Shown one piece after another: positions 23,508-31,949 of a DNA stretch of 64,000 bases. Source of the stretch: Actinomadura sp. NAK00032 (lineage in GTDB: Bacteria; Actinomycetota; Actinomycetes; Streptosporangiales; Streptosporangiaceae). The stretch is taken from positions 1,302,001-1,366,000 of the forward strand of contig NZ_CP054932.1 in NCBI RefSeq assembly GCF_013364275.1, read 5' to 3'. Numbering within the stretch: the stretch's first letter is position 1; every line of letters begins with the position of its first letter. The position numbers and the translations under genes were made by a program. The notes beneath the pieces were generated by a model. It saw only the letters and a program-made list of their open reading frames with translations, had not been told where the DNA came from and made no database searches.

Positions 23508-24913
23508 GTCCACTGGAGTGGTGTAAGAGTTGATCTTCGCGTGATCCTGTTTCTGCAGGTTAAGCGGTGAGTTCCTGCTGCTCGGTAGCGGGGTCGGGTG
23601 TGGTGCCGTCGATGACGCGCAGCCGGGCTTTGGCGAGGCATTCCGGGCCCATGTAGCGGCGGGCCTCGGTCCATTCGTCGGTCTGCTCCATCAGCACCGC
23701 GCCGACCAGGCGGACGATCGCGGCCCGGTCGGGGAAGATCCCGACCACGTCGGTGCGCCTGCGGATCTCCTTGTTCAGGCGCTCCTGCGGGTTGTTGGAC
23801 CAGATCTGCCGCCAGAGCTGGCGCGGGAAGCCGGTGAAGGCCAGCAGATCGGGTCTGGCCTGGTCCAGGTGCTCGGCCGCGTCGGGGTGCTTGGCCTCCA
23901 GCGAGGCGACGACCCGTGCGTGCTGGGCATGGACCTCCTCGGCGGCGGGCTGGTCGAAGATGGTCCGCACCAGCGTCGCCACCCACGGCTGCGCCGACTT
24001 GGGCACCCTGGTCAGCAGGTTGCGCAGGTAATGCGTCCGGCACCGCTGCCAGCCCGCGCCCGGCAGCGTCGACCCGATCGCCTCGACCAGGCCCCGATGC
24101 GCATCGGAGATCACCATCTGGACGCCCGACAGGCCGCGCGCGACGAGCCCGCGCAGGAAGGCGAGCCAGCCGGCTCCGTCCTCGGCCGAAGTGACCTCGA
24201 CCCCGAGGATCTCGCGGTGCCCGTCGGCGTTGACCCCGGTGGCCACCAGCACATGCACGTTCACGATCCGGCCGCCCTCACGGACCTTCTGAGTCAGGGC
24301 GTCCACCCACACGAACGCATACGGGCCGCTCTCCAACGGCCGGTTCCGGAACGCCGCCACCTGCGCGTCCAGCACCTTGGACATCTCCGACACCTGGCTT
24401 TTGGAGATGCCCTTGATGCCCATTTGCTCCACCAGCTTGTCCACCCTGCGCGTCGACACCCCCAGGAGATAGGAGGTGGCCACCACCGAGACCAGGGCCT
24501 GCTCGGCCCGGCGACGCCGCTCCAGCAGCCACTCGGGGAAGTAGGACCCCGACCGCAGCTTCGGGATCGCCAACTCCACGGTGCCGGCGCGGGTGTCCCA
24601 GTCCCGGACCCGGTAGCCGTTGCGGCGGTTCACCCGGTCCTCTGAGCGGGTCCCGTAGTCGGCGCCGCAGACCGCGTCCGCCTCCGCCGACATGAGGGCC
24701 TCGGCCATCGTCTTGACCATCGACCGCAACACATCGGGCTCACACACCCCGATCTGCTCGGCCAGCCACCCCGCAGGGTCCACACTGTTGTCCACGGCCA
24801 TCGCGTTCCTCTCCTTCTGATCTTGGTCGATTCGAAGGATCACGCGATGGCCGTCTCACGTCACGACGCCACGCCCTCTGACCAGGTCAAACTCATACAC
24901 CACCTCCGTGGAC
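23508..24913 (-). mobile_element. IS256-family insertion sequence (approximate ends)
   Basis: GTCCACTGGAGTGGTGTAAG at 23508-23527 is matched by the reverse complement of the right end, GTCCACGGAGGTGGTGTATG (24894-24913), with a few mismatches; GAGTT then GA follow on both sides. An inner shared motif CGCGTGATCCT lies near 23537 on the left and about 24836-24846 on the right. These pairs define the approximate terminal repeats around a Mutator-type transposase. I could not find a convincing 8-9 bp target duplication, so the exact ends remain uncertain. Confidence 0.75.
23560..24801 (-). CDS. IS256-family (Mutator-type) transposase
   Basis: The product is 413 aa, a typical full length. It has NRRNGYRVRDWDTRAGTVELAIPKLR near the N-terminus, FVWVDALTQKV with the first catalytic Asp, MVISDAHRGLVEAI with the second Asp, and the C-terminal WSNNPQERLNKEIRRRTDVVGIFPD segment with the catalytic Glu region. 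ATG 24801 follows GAGAGGAA, a good ribosome site. The frame is intact, so this element may still be active. Confidence 0.95.
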   Translation of the reverse strand: MAVDNSVDPAGWLAEQIGVCEPDVLRSMVKTMAEALMSAEADAVCGADYGTRSEDRVNRRNGYRVRDWDTRAGTVELAIPKLRSGSYFPEWLLERRRRAEQALVSVVATSYLLGVSTRRVDKLVEQMGIKGISKSQVSEMSKVLDAQVAAFRNRPLESGPYAFVWVDALTQKVREGGRIVNVHVLVATGVNADGHREILGVEVTSAEDGAGWLAFLRGLVARGLSGVQMVISDAHRGLVEAIGSTLPGAGWQRCRTHYLRNLLTRVPKSAQPWVATLVRTIFDQPAAEEVHAQHARVVASLEAKHPDAAEHLDQARPDLLAFTGFPRQLWRQIWSNNPQERLNKEIRRRTDVVGIFPDRAAIVRLVGAVLMEQTDEWTEARRYMGPECLAKARLRVIDGTTPDPATEQQELTA

Positions 24914-25301
24914 GCAACCCCCCCGCACGGCTCTGCAGCCGCCCCCGGCTAGTCACCCACCACGCTCGAACAGGGCCGCCACGGGTTCACAGGCGCGAGC
25001 ACCCGCCCACCTATCACCCCGCCCGCACGGCTCGAGGCCCGGTCACTCAGACTGGCCGGGCCCTATCCACTCAGACTGGCCGAGGACCATGCTGGCCGAA
25101 GGCGGTGTGACCGCACCGCAAGCCCAGAACCCCAGGCTCTCGGACGCGGCCCCTCCAACCACCACCACGGGTCAGGAGACGCTCACCCCGACCGCCCACG
25201 GCGCTCCCGGGTCACAAGATCAGCAGGCCGACGCTCGGTCGTCGTCGTCCCAACGGCACGGGCGTGCGACCGTCCATCCAGTTAGGGCTCGTCCGGGGGA
25301 G
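24914..25301. other. Gene-free stretch downstream of the IS256 element
   Basis: A 15-bp direct repeat CACTCAGACTGGCCG occurs twice near 25045 and 25068. The rest contains no frame with recognisable protein sequence and looks like decayed intergenic DNA. Confidence 0.4.
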
Positions 25302-25679
25302 TTAGCGGTGTTCAGCGTCTGGCGTCACGGCGTCGAACAGGGCCCAACCGTCCACTTCGACTGTTCCGACAGTGGGCCACAGCCCACTGGCTATGGCCTC
25401 CTCCATCAGTGCACGAACGGTGCTGGGCTTGTGGAGGTTCAGATACGCCCGGTCCGGTAGGCGCATCGCCGCGCCCTCATCGAAGTGACCATCAGCGATG
25501 ACCCGGTCGTGTTGCGGCCTGAACACCAGACGTAGACGGCCCGACTCTCCTCGGCGCCACAGCGTCACCGTGCTGCTGCACCCGGGGTAGCCTCGCGCCC
25601 GGTCGTGCCGATGCGCGAAACACCAGCCGTAGACCGCTCTGCCCACCACCGAGCGGCGGACCCTGCGTCTGCTCGCCAC
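25302..25679 (-). CDS. Conserved hypothetical actinobacterial protein
   Basis: The product is 125 aa and soluble. It has a basic N-terminus (MASRRRVRRSVVGRAVYGW), then SSTVTLWRRGESGRLRLVF and a C-terminal LPDRAYLNLHKPSTVRALMEEAI segment. The pattern (short beta-rich domain, conserved NLH.P..VRAL and a Trp-Phe-Asp end, EVDGWALFDAV) resembles a family of small proteins scattered in actinomycete genomes without assigned function. It stands alone in the accessory region. Confidence 0.6.
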   Translation of the reverse strand: MASRRRVRRSVVGRAVYGWCFAHRHDRARGYPGCSSTVTLWRRGESGRLRLVFRPQHDRVIADGHFDEGAAMRLPDRAYLNLHKPSTVRALMEEAIASGLWPTVGTVEVDGWALFDAVTPDAEHR

Positions 25680-26133
25680 AGCGGCACTCTAATCACCCGC
25701 TGTACTGGGGGAGGCCACGCGCCAGGCCCGCGTCCACACCCCCACACGCGGACGCCCCACCACAAGCCCGGAGACGCGCCCGCCCTGGCCGCCCACCGCG
25801 CTCGTCCTAGAAGGCACGTGATCGGCCAGGCCTGCGCCGGCGTCCTGCCGGCACGGCCCTGAAGACCCACCCCGGTTGTCCGCCGCCGTTGCTGAATGTC
25901 GGCGACGTTTGCGGAGCGAGGCGGCCGGTGGTTGCTGGAGCCCGTGTATTGCGTTTCTGTCTTTGATGGACACGATCAGTTGCCTGGGTGTCCGCCGTGC
26001 TGGGGCATCGCGGGGCTCCCGTAGGGACGCGCGGCGCCGGTTGCCCCGCCGACAGGGTCCGTCCCACCAGTTTGGTTCCTGCTGCCTTGGTCGGAGGCCG
26101 TTCATGCGGTCGGCGGGGTGGTGGGGTGGGCTG
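25680..26133. other. Gene-free stretch before the SDR gene
   Basis: This 450-bp stretch is less GC-rich than the surrounding genes. Frames on both strands lack ribosome sites and family motifs. I see no repeat or clear hairpin. Confidence 0.35.
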
Positions 26134-26871
26134 TTATTGGGTCTGGTCGGTTGGGCGGATGAGGATCTCGTTGACCGCGACGTGTTCAGGCTGCGTGAGT
26201 GCGTACACGACGGCGTTGGCTATGTCTTCGGGTTGGAGTGTGCGCATGGCCGAGGCCATCTGCTGGGCGGTTGCTCGGCTTGCCGGGTCGGAGATGTGGT
26301 CGGCCAGTTCGGTGGAGACGAAGCCCGGTTCCACCAGGACCACGCGCACGCCCTGGGTGGTGACTTCCTGCCGGAGTGCCTCGGAGAAGGCGTTGACGCC
26401 GAACTTCGTCGCGGCGTAGACGCCGCCGCCCGCTGATGCGATCCGTCCTGACGTCGAGGAGACCTGGAGGACGGTGCCCTTGCTCTCCAGGAGGTGCGGC
26501 AGGGCCGCGTGGACCGCGTACATCGAGCCGAGCAGGTTCGTTTCGACCATGCGGGTCCATTCGGTGGTGTCGGCGCCCGCGATCGGGCCGCTGAGCATCA
26601 CCCCGGCGTTGTTCACCAGGACGTCCAGGCCGCCGAAGTGTTCGACGGTCGCGGCGACCGCGGCCTGCACTGACCGTTGGTCCGTCACGTCCAGGTCGAG
26701 GGGGAGCACCTCGCCCGGTGCCTTGTCCGCCAGGGCCGTCAGGCGGTCGGCTCGGCGGGCGCCGGCGGCCAGGCTCGCGCCGGCGGTGGACAGGGCCAGT
26801 GCGGTCGCCTCGCCAATGCCCGAGGACGCTCCGGTGACCAGGATGACCTTTCCGGCGAGCGTGTCGTTCAT
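26134..26871 (-). CDS. Short-chain dehydrogenase/reductase
   Basis: The product is 245 aa, a classical SDR. The cofactor motif is TGASSGIGEATAL (about 13-25). NNAG is present at about 86-89 (LVNNAGVML). The catalytic YxxxK is in GGVYAATKFGVNAF. It is divergent from a TetR gene, and two matched operators overlap the promoter region, so the SDR is the likely regulated target. The substrate is unknown. Confidence 0.93.
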   Translation of the reverse strand: MNDTLAGKVILVTGASSGIGEATALALSTAGASLAAGARRADRLTALADKAPGEVLPLDLDVTDQRSVQAAVAATVEHFGGLDVLVNNAGVMLSGPIAGADTTEWTRMVETNLLGSMYAVHAALPHLLESKGTVLQVSSTSGRIASAGGGVYAATKFGVNAFSEALRQEVTTQGVRVVLVEPGFVSTELADHISDPASRATAQQMASAMRTLQPEDIANAVVYALTQPEHVAVNEILIRPTDQTQ

Positions 26872-26894
26872 GTCGTGTCCTTTCGTGGCCCACC

Positions 26895-26952
26895 TAAGCG
26901 GACCGGGTGGTCACCTTAGCCTAGCTCATAAGCGGACCGATTGGTCACCTTA
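26895..26952. promoter_or_regulatory. Two matched TetR operators between the SDR and tetR genes
   Basis: TAAGCGGACCGGGTGGTCACCTTA (26895-26918) and TAAGCGGACCGATTGGTCACCTTA (26929-26952) are near-identical 24-bp dyads with TAAG, GGACC, GGTC and CTTA arms. Their centres are 34 bp apart. They lie between the two divergent starts, covering both putative promoters. Confidence 0.8.
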
Positions 26953-26984
26953 GATAGAGTGGGCGCTGGAGGAAGGAGCGGCAC

Positions 26985-27608
26985 ATGGCCAGAACCGTCC
27001 CGTCGCGCAGTGACGCGGTGCGCAATCGGCGGCTGCTGCTGGACGCCGCGGCCCGGACGTTCGCCGAGCGCGGGGTCGAGGTGTCCATCGGGGAGATCGC
27101 GGAGTGCGCCGGGGTGGGCAAGGGCACGGTCTTCCGGCACTTCTCCTCCAAGGCCGATCTGCTCGCGGCGATCATGCTCGGCATGCTGGACGAGCTGGAG
27201 AGCACCGGGACCGCGCTGCTGGAGGACGACGATGCCGGGCGGGCGCTGCGGGAGTTCATGGCCGCCGGGGTGGAGATCTTCGTCAGGGACCGGGCGTTCT
27301 GCGAGGTCGTCGGCCGTCCGTCGCTGCAGAGCGAGCAGGTGCGGGAGGCGATCCAGCGGCTGCGCGACGTCGCGGAGGAGATCACCGACCGTGCCCGGCG
27401 GCAGGGGGCCGTGCGGCCGGACGTCACCGGCACCGATGTGGTCCTGCTGCTGACCGGCATCCAGCACACGGCGGCGCCGCTGCTGGACCATGAGCCGCAG
27501 GCCTGGCGGCGTTATCTCGAACTGGCCCTCGACGGGCTTTCCGCCGGCTCGCGGCCGGACCTGCCCTACCCGCCGCCGGGGCGGCTGTCGCTTGGTCCCG
27601 GCGTTTGA
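26985..27608 (+). CDS. TetR-family regulator, divergent from the SDR
   Basis: The product is 207 aa. The HTH segment is RRLLLDAAARTFAERGVEVSIGEIAECAGVGKGTVFRHFSSKADLLAAI (about 13-60). A SbtR-like or TetR_C helical domain follows. A GGAGGAAGGAG ribosome site precedes ATG 26985. The TTG start of the Nudix gene overlaps its stop, implying cotranscription. Confidence 0.9.
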   Translation: MARTVPSRSDAVRNRRLLLDAAARTFAERGVEVSIGEIAECAGVGKGTVFRHFSSKADLLAAIMLGMLDELESTGTALLEDDDAGRALREFMAAGVEIFVRDRAFCEVVGRPSLQSEQVREAIQRLRDVAEEITDRARRQGAVRPDVTGTDVVLLLTGIQHTAAPLLDHEPQAWRRYLELALDGLSAGSRPDLPYPPPGRLSLGPGV

Positions 27609-28051
27609 GTCCGCCCAGGATTCGTGTCGCCGCTTATGTGGTCAGGTACGGCTCCGGTCCTGAGCTGCTCGTCTTCGACCACGTCGGCATGCCGGACGCG
27701 GGGACTCAGGTGCCTGCGGGTGGTGTGAGGGGCGGCGAAGATCTGGTGCGTGCCGTTCTGCGGGAGGTTTTTGAGGAGACGGGGCTTGGCGATGTCTCGG
27801 TTGTTCGGCGTGTTGCTGTTGAGGAGAAGCCGCATCCTTGCACTGGCGAGCCTCGCAAGACGTCGTTTTTTCATCTTGTCGCGGGGGCGTCCGTGGCGGA
27901 TGCGTGGGAGCACGTGGTGGACGGTGATGGCGGCGATGCGGGGTTGAGGTTTGCGTGCCGGTTCGTGGCGTTGCCGTTGGTGCGGCCGCTCGCGGACGAC
28001 CAGGGGGCTTGGCTGGGGCTCATCGACCCGGCCTTCGGTCGTGAGCGTTGA
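27605..28051 (+). CDS. Nudix hydrolase
   Basis: The product is 148 aa. The Nudix box is complete: GGVRGGEDLVRAVLREVFEETGL (about 39-61), with the REVFEE metal-binding core. It hydrolyses a nucleoside diphosphate linked to some moiety; the substrate is not predictable. The start is TTG 27605, overlapping the TetR stop by 4 bases (TTGA). Third-position T is much commoner here than in neighbouring genes, hinting at different ancestry or relaxed selection. Confidence 0.85.
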   Translation: MSPPRIRVAAYVVRYGSGPELLVFDHVGMPDAGTQVPAGGVRGGEDLVRAVLREVFEETGLGDVSVVRRVAVEEKPHPCTGEPRKTSFFHLVAGASVADAWEHVVDGDGGDAGLRFACRFVALPLVRPLADDQGAWLGLIDPAFGRER

Positions 28052-28081
28052 CGGCGGTAGGGTCGCCGGTGGCATGAACTG

Positions 28082-28245
28082 ATGCGGGGTGCCCCTTCGT
28101 GGGGAGAATCGGGAAGCCGGTGTGAATCCGGCACGGGCCCGCCGCGGTGACCGGGGAGCTGCCGTCCACGCGCGTTTGCGCGGCCACTGGCCGGAAGGCT
28201 GGGAAGGCGGGCGGCCGGCGTCGATCCGGGAGTCCGAAGACCGGC
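28082..28245 (+). ncRNA. Cobalamin (adenosylcobalamin) riboswitch upstream of bluB
   Basis: The conserved B12-riboswitch elements appear in order. GGTGCCCC...GGGGAGAATCGGGAAGCCGG is followed by GTGTGAATCCGGCACGGGCCCGCC and GGTGACCGGGGAGC. Then come GGCCACTGG, GGGAAGGCGGGC, and GATCCGGGAGTCCGAAGACC with the B12 box. The element ends about 50 bases before the bluB ATG. It should lower bluB expression when cobalamin is plentiful. Ends are approximate. Confidence 0.93.
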
Positions 28246-28295
28246 CCCGCTCCACGCGGCCGCCCTGTGGCGGCCCGACGCAGCGGGAGCCTGCC

Positions 28296-28922
28296 ATGGA
28301 GCTTTACGACGTCATCCACCGCCGCCGCGATGTGCGTGCCGAGTTCACCGGTGCGCCCATTGCCCGGGACGTTCTCGACCGGGTGCTCGCGGCGGCGCAT
28401 GCCGCGCCGAGCGTGGGGCTGTCGCAGCCCTGGGATTTCATTCTGGTGAGGGATGCCCGGCTTCGGCGTGCCTTTCATGAGCATGTCGAGGGGGAGCGGG
28501 CCGTATTCGCTCGCGGTCTGCGTGGGGACGCCGCTGAGCGGTTCGCGAAGATCAAGATTGATGGGGTTCTGGAGTCTTCCCTTTCCGTTGTGGTCACTTA
28601 CGACGCCGCTCGGGGCGGGCCTGCGGTTCTGGGACGGCACGCGATCGCGGACGCGGGGCTGTACTCGGTCTGCCTGGCCATTCAGAACCTGTGGCTGGCC
28701 GCTACGGCGGAGGGCCTCGGCGTGGGGTGGGTGTCGTTCTACCGGGAGGCCTATCTGCGTGAGTTGCTCGGCATTCCGGTGGACGTTCGTCCGGTCGCCT
28801 GGCTGTGTCTTGGGCCGGTCAGCCGTCTGCAACCCGCTCCGGATCTCGAACGGCACGGGTGGCGGCAGCGGCGGGCACTGGACGCCGCTGTTCACCTTGA
28901 CCGGTGGGCGGGGCGGTCTTGA
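28296..28922 (+). CDS. bluB: 5,6-dimethylbenzimidazole synthase BluB
   Basis: The product is 208 aa. It is a nitroreductase-fold flavin-destructase that converts reduced FMN to dimethylbenzimidazole, the lower ligand of vitamin B12. Recognisable segments are YDVIHRRRDVRAEFTGAPI at the N-terminus, AAHAAPSVGLSQPWDFILV, and AIQNLWLAATAEGLGVGWVSFYRE. ATG 28296 follows a GGGAGCC stretch. The upstream cobalamin riboswitch confirms the pathway. The 3' end overlaps the convergent GT87 gene by 104 bases. No other B12 gene is nearby. Confidence 0.95.
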   Translation: MELYDVIHRRRDVRAEFTGAPIARDVLDRVLAAAHAAPSVGLSQPWDFILVRDARLRRAFHEHVEGERAVFARGLRGDAAERFAKIKIDGVLESSLSVVVTYDAARGGPAVLGRHAIADAGLYSVCLAIQNLWLAATAEGLGVGWVSFYREAYLRELLGIPVDVRPVAWLCLGPVSRLQPAPDLERHGWRQRRALDAAVHLDRWAGRS

Positions 28923-29997
28923 GGCGGATCGCCATGTGGGCCAGGAAGGCCATGCCGGCCAGCAGGTAGCAGTTGGCGATCGGGGTCAGGAAGATGTGGA
29001 AGCCGTATTGGAGCGGGTGGCCGTTGTGGGGCGTCCACCAGAGGGGTGAGAGCGCGAAGAGGACGTAGGCGGCCAGGGCGGTTTTGCGGTTGCCGTTTCT
29101 GAGGAGTACCGCCAGGGCCGGGACGATCCATACCCAGTGGTGCGCCCAGGAGATGGGGGAGACCAGTAGGCCGGTGGCCCCTGTTACCGCCGTTGCGGCC
29201 AGCCAGTCGCCCCGCCTGGCCCATAGGACGGCGATCGCCAGGCCGATCGCGCCGATCGTCAGGGGGATGGCGGTGTACCAGTCGCCTACTTCGGCCGTCC
29301 CGCGCAATATGCGGGTCAGCGTGCCGTAAGGGGATTGATTGCTGATGTACGGGACGCCCACGCGGGACGTGTCGTAGAAAGTGTCCAGCCAATAGACGCG
29401 GGACGCTTCCGGGGCGATGGCGTAGGCGAGCAGGGTGCAGGCGGCGAAGGTCGCCGTCGCGGTCACGGCGTCTCTCGTGCGCCTTGTCAGCAGGAGCAGG
29501 ACGACGAAGACGGCCGGGGTCAGTTTGATCGCGGTCGCGATGCCGATGGCGATTCCGGCGGGGCGGCCCTGGGCGGCGCGGTGCATGTCGGCCAGGACCA
29601 GGGCCAGCAGGAAGAGGTTGACCTGGCCCAGGAAGAACGAGTGGTAGACCGGTTCCAATAGGAGGCCGGCCGCTACGACCGCGATGAGAGGAGCCCGCCG
29701 GCCGGTCAGTCTCAGAGCCGCCCGGCAGGCCCAGATGAAGGCGGCCAGCGCGGCGAATTGCCAGATCACGCGGGCCACGGTCAGGGGTAGCAGGGAGAGG
29801 GGAGTGAAGAGAGCGGCGAAGAACGGGGTGTTGGTGAACCAGTGGTCGGCCAGTTGTTCCGTGTAGAGGCGGGTGCCGTCTGCTATGGCGTCCCCGCCCA
29901 GCCAGTAGATGCGGAAATCCAGTGAGTCGTAGGCGAGAGAGAAAATTGCTATTGCCGCGACTTCGATGGCCAAGAGCAGTGGCACCCAGCGTTTCAT
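28819..29997 (-). CDS. GT87-family (DUF2029) membrane glycosyltransferase, alpha-mannosyltransferase-like
   Basis: The product is 392 aa with about ten membrane helices. The early extracytoplasmic aspartate motif is SLDFRIYWLGGDAI (Asp about 27). The family stretches TNTPFFAALFTPLSLLP, LGQVNLFLLALVLADMH, IATAIKLTPAVFVV and SPISWAHHWVWIVPAL are clear. In mycobacteria this family adds mannose from polyprenyl-phospho-mannose to cell-envelope lipoglycans. ATG 29997 (MKRWVPLLL) begins the first helix. Its last ~35 codons are antisense to bluB. Confidence 0.88.
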   Translation of the reverse strand: MKRWVPLLLAIEVAAIAIFSLAYDSLDFRIYWLGGDAIADGTRLYTEQLADHWFTNTPFFAALFTPLSLLPLTVARVIWQFAALAAFIWACRAALRLTGRRAPLIAVVAAGLLLEPVYHSFFLGQVNLFLLALVLADMHRAAQGRPAGIAIGIATAIKLTPAVFVVLLLLTRRTRDAVTATATFAACTLLAYAIAPEASRVYWLDTFYDTSRVGVPYISNQSPYGTLTRILRGTAEVGDWYTAIPLTIGAIGLAIAVLWARRGDWLAATAVTGATGLLVSPISWAHHWVWIVPALAVLLRNGNRKTALAAYVLFALSPLWWTPHNGHPLQYGFHIFLTPIANCYLLAGMAFLAHMAIRLKTAPPTGQGEQRRPVPAAAATRAVRDPERVADG

Positions 29998-30130
29998 GCG
30001 GATAACGGTGTCGGTGGGCCCGGTTTTCGCGCATCGGGCCGTCGCACACATTCGCGGAACGCCCGTTAGCCCACGGGATTACGCCTGCGGGCCAATGTGT
30101 GGGGGAACGGCCGGCGGTTACGATCGGCGC

Positions 30131-31240
30131 ATGTCAGCCCGAGTGCGCCGCCTCAGCGGGGCGGTTCTCCTCTGGTCGGGAGCCGCTCTCTATCCCGGCG
30201 TCCTGTTCCTCGTCCTCTCCAGCGGGTGGCTCGTCTCGCCGGAAGTGGACATCCTGCTCTGCGCCGCCAGCACTGTGCTCGTCGCGGTGCTGCTGCGGCG
30301 GCATCCCCTCCCGGCCCACGCGATCCTGCTCTTCGCCTGGATCCTGGCCCTGGCGGAGACGGAGAACGGCGCCGTCGCGGGCGGGGAGATCCTGCTCACC
30401 GACCTCGCGGTCTGCTACATCGCCGCGACGCGTCGGCGCCGGGTCTCGGGTTCCGTGGCGGTCGTCACCGGCGTCCTGCAGCTCCTGTCCGTCACGGCGT
30501 TCCTGATGCCGGACGAGGTGCTCCTGCTCACCATCGTCCTGGCGATGGTCGTCGTGTGGATGACGGGGAACTCCATCCGGGTGCGGCGCGCGCACGCCGA
30601 GGAGATGCGCGAGCGGGAGACCGCGCAGGCCGTCGCCGCCGAGCGGCTCCGGATCGCCCGCGAGCTGCACGACATGGTCGCGCACAGCATCGGGATCATC
30701 GCGATCCAGGCGGGCGTGGGCGGACGGGTGATCGAGACGCAGCCGGCGGAGGCCCGCAACGCGCTGGGCGCGATCGAGGCCACCAGCCGCGACACCCTGT
30801 CGGGGCTGCGGCGGATGCTGACCGCGCTCCGCGCCGACGATCCCGCGCCGCTCGGCCCCGCCCCGGGCCTGGCCGACCTCGACGGGCTGGCGGCGGCGAC
30901 CGCGGACGCCGGGGTCGAGGTCGACATCCGCCGGACGGGGGAGCCGCGGGCGCTCCCGCCGGACGTCGACCTCTCGGCCTACCGGATCGTCCAGGAGGCG
31001 GTCACGAACGTCGTCCGGCACGCGGGCACGGACCAGTGCCGGGTGACGATCGACTACCGCGAGGGTGAGCTCGCGATCGAGGTGGCGGACGAGGGGCGCG
31101 GCGGCGTGGTCGGCGCCGGGTACGGCCTCGTCGGGATGCGGGAGCGGGTCGCGCTGCTGCGCGGCGAGTTCGCCGCCGGGCCGTGCCCCGCGGGCGGGTT
31201 CCGGGTGGCGGCCCGCATCCCGGCGCCGGCGGCGGCATGA
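30131..31240 (+). CDS. NarL-type two-component sensor histidine kinase
   Basis: The product is 369 aa. The first ~145 residues form four to six membrane helices. The HisKA_3 dimerisation domain carries the phospho-accepting His180 in ERLRIARELHDMVAHSIGIIAIQAG. The HATPase_c domain has EAVTNVVRHAG (N box) and a GYGLVGMRERVALL G box. ATG 30131 opens the first membrane helix. The ATG of the response regulator overlaps its stop, so they form one operon. No extracellular sensor domain is visible, so an intramembrane stimulus is likely. Confidence 0.93.
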   Translation: MSARVRRLSGAVLLWSGAALYPGVLFLVLSSGWLVSPEVDILLCAASTVLVAVLLRRHPLPAHAILLFAWILALAETENGAVAGGEILLTDLAVCYIAATRRRRVSGSVAVVTGVLQLLSVTAFLMPDEVLLLTIVLAMVVVWMTGNSIRVRRAHAEEMRERETAQAVAAERLRIARELHDMVAHSIGIIAIQAGVGGRVIETQPAEARNALGAIEATSRDTLSGLRRMLTALRADDPAPLGPAPGLADLDGLAAATADAGVEVDIRRTGEPRALPPDVDLSAYRIVQEAVTNVVRHAGTDQCRVTIDYREGELAIEVADEGRGGVVGAGYGLVGMRERVALLRGEFAAGPCPAGGFRVAARIPAPAAA

Positions 31241-31911
31241 CGATCCGCGTCGTGCTGGCCGACGACCAGCCGCTCATCCGCGCCGGGCTGCGCGTGCTGA
31301 TCGCCGACACCCCGGACCTGGAGATCGTCGGCGAGGCCGGAACCGGCCGCGAGGCGGTCGACCTGGTCGAGGACCTCCGGCCCGACGTCGTCGTCATGGA
31401 CATCCGCATGCCCGACATGGACGGCATCGAGGCCACCCGCCGCATCACCGGGGCGCACGTCATCATGCTGACCACGTTCGACGACGACGAGTACGTGTAC
31501 GGCTCGCTGAAGGCGGGTGCGAGCGGCTTCCTGGTCAAGGACATGGCGCTGGAGGAGATCCTCGCGGCGATCCGCGTCGTCGCGGGCGGGGACGGGCTGA
31601 TCGCGCCCGGCGTCACCAAGCGGCTGATCGAGGAGTTCGCCGCCCGTCCCGAACCCGCCGCGGCGCCGGAGCGGGCCGAGCCGCGGCAGGTCGCCGGGAT
31701 CACCGACCGCGAGCGCGAGGTGCTGGCCCTGGTCGGGCGCGGCCTGTCCAACCAGGAGATCGCCGACGAGCTCTACATCAGCGTCGCCACGGCGAAGGCG
31801 CACGTCGCGCGGCTGCTGGCGAAGCTGGCCGCCCGCGACCGGGTCCAGCTGGTCATCATCGCCTACGAGCTGGGCCTCGCCGGGCCCCCTACCAGCGGTA
31901 GTACTACCTGA
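31237..31911 (+). CDS. NarL/FixJ-family response regulator
   Basis: The product is 224 aa. The receiver domain (1-120) has Asp9/Asp10, phospho-acceptor Asp55 in VVVMDIRMPDMDG and Lys in FLVKDM. The LuxR-type HTH (about 155-220) reads ITDREREVLALVGRGLSNQEIADELYISVATAKAHVARLLAKL. It is cotranscribed with the kinase through an ATGA overlap. The last codons contain a BlaI-type palindrome that belongs to the next operon. Confidence 0.94.
   Translation: MTIRVVLADDQPLIRAGLRVLIADTPDLEIVGEAGTGREAVDLVEDLRPDVVVMDIRMPDMDGIEATRRITGAHVIMLTTFDDDEYVYGSLKAGASGFLVKDMALEEILAAIRVVAGGDGLIAPGVTKRLIEEFAARPEPAAAPERAEPRQVAGITDREREVLALVGRGLSNQEIADELYISVATAKAHVARLLAKLAARDRVQLVIIAYELGLAGPPTSGSTT
31897..31908. promoter_or_regulatory. 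GGTAGTACTACC palindrome, probable BlaI operator
   Basis: A perfect 12-bp palindrome overlaps the last codons and part of the stop region of the response regulator. It lies 41 bp upstream of the BlaI-like GTG start. GTAGTACTAC cores resemble sites bound by BlaI/MecI/CopY-type repressors. Confidence 0.6.
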
Positions 31912-31949
31912 CGTGGTGACCTCGGTATCGGTCGGATAACCTTGAAGCC

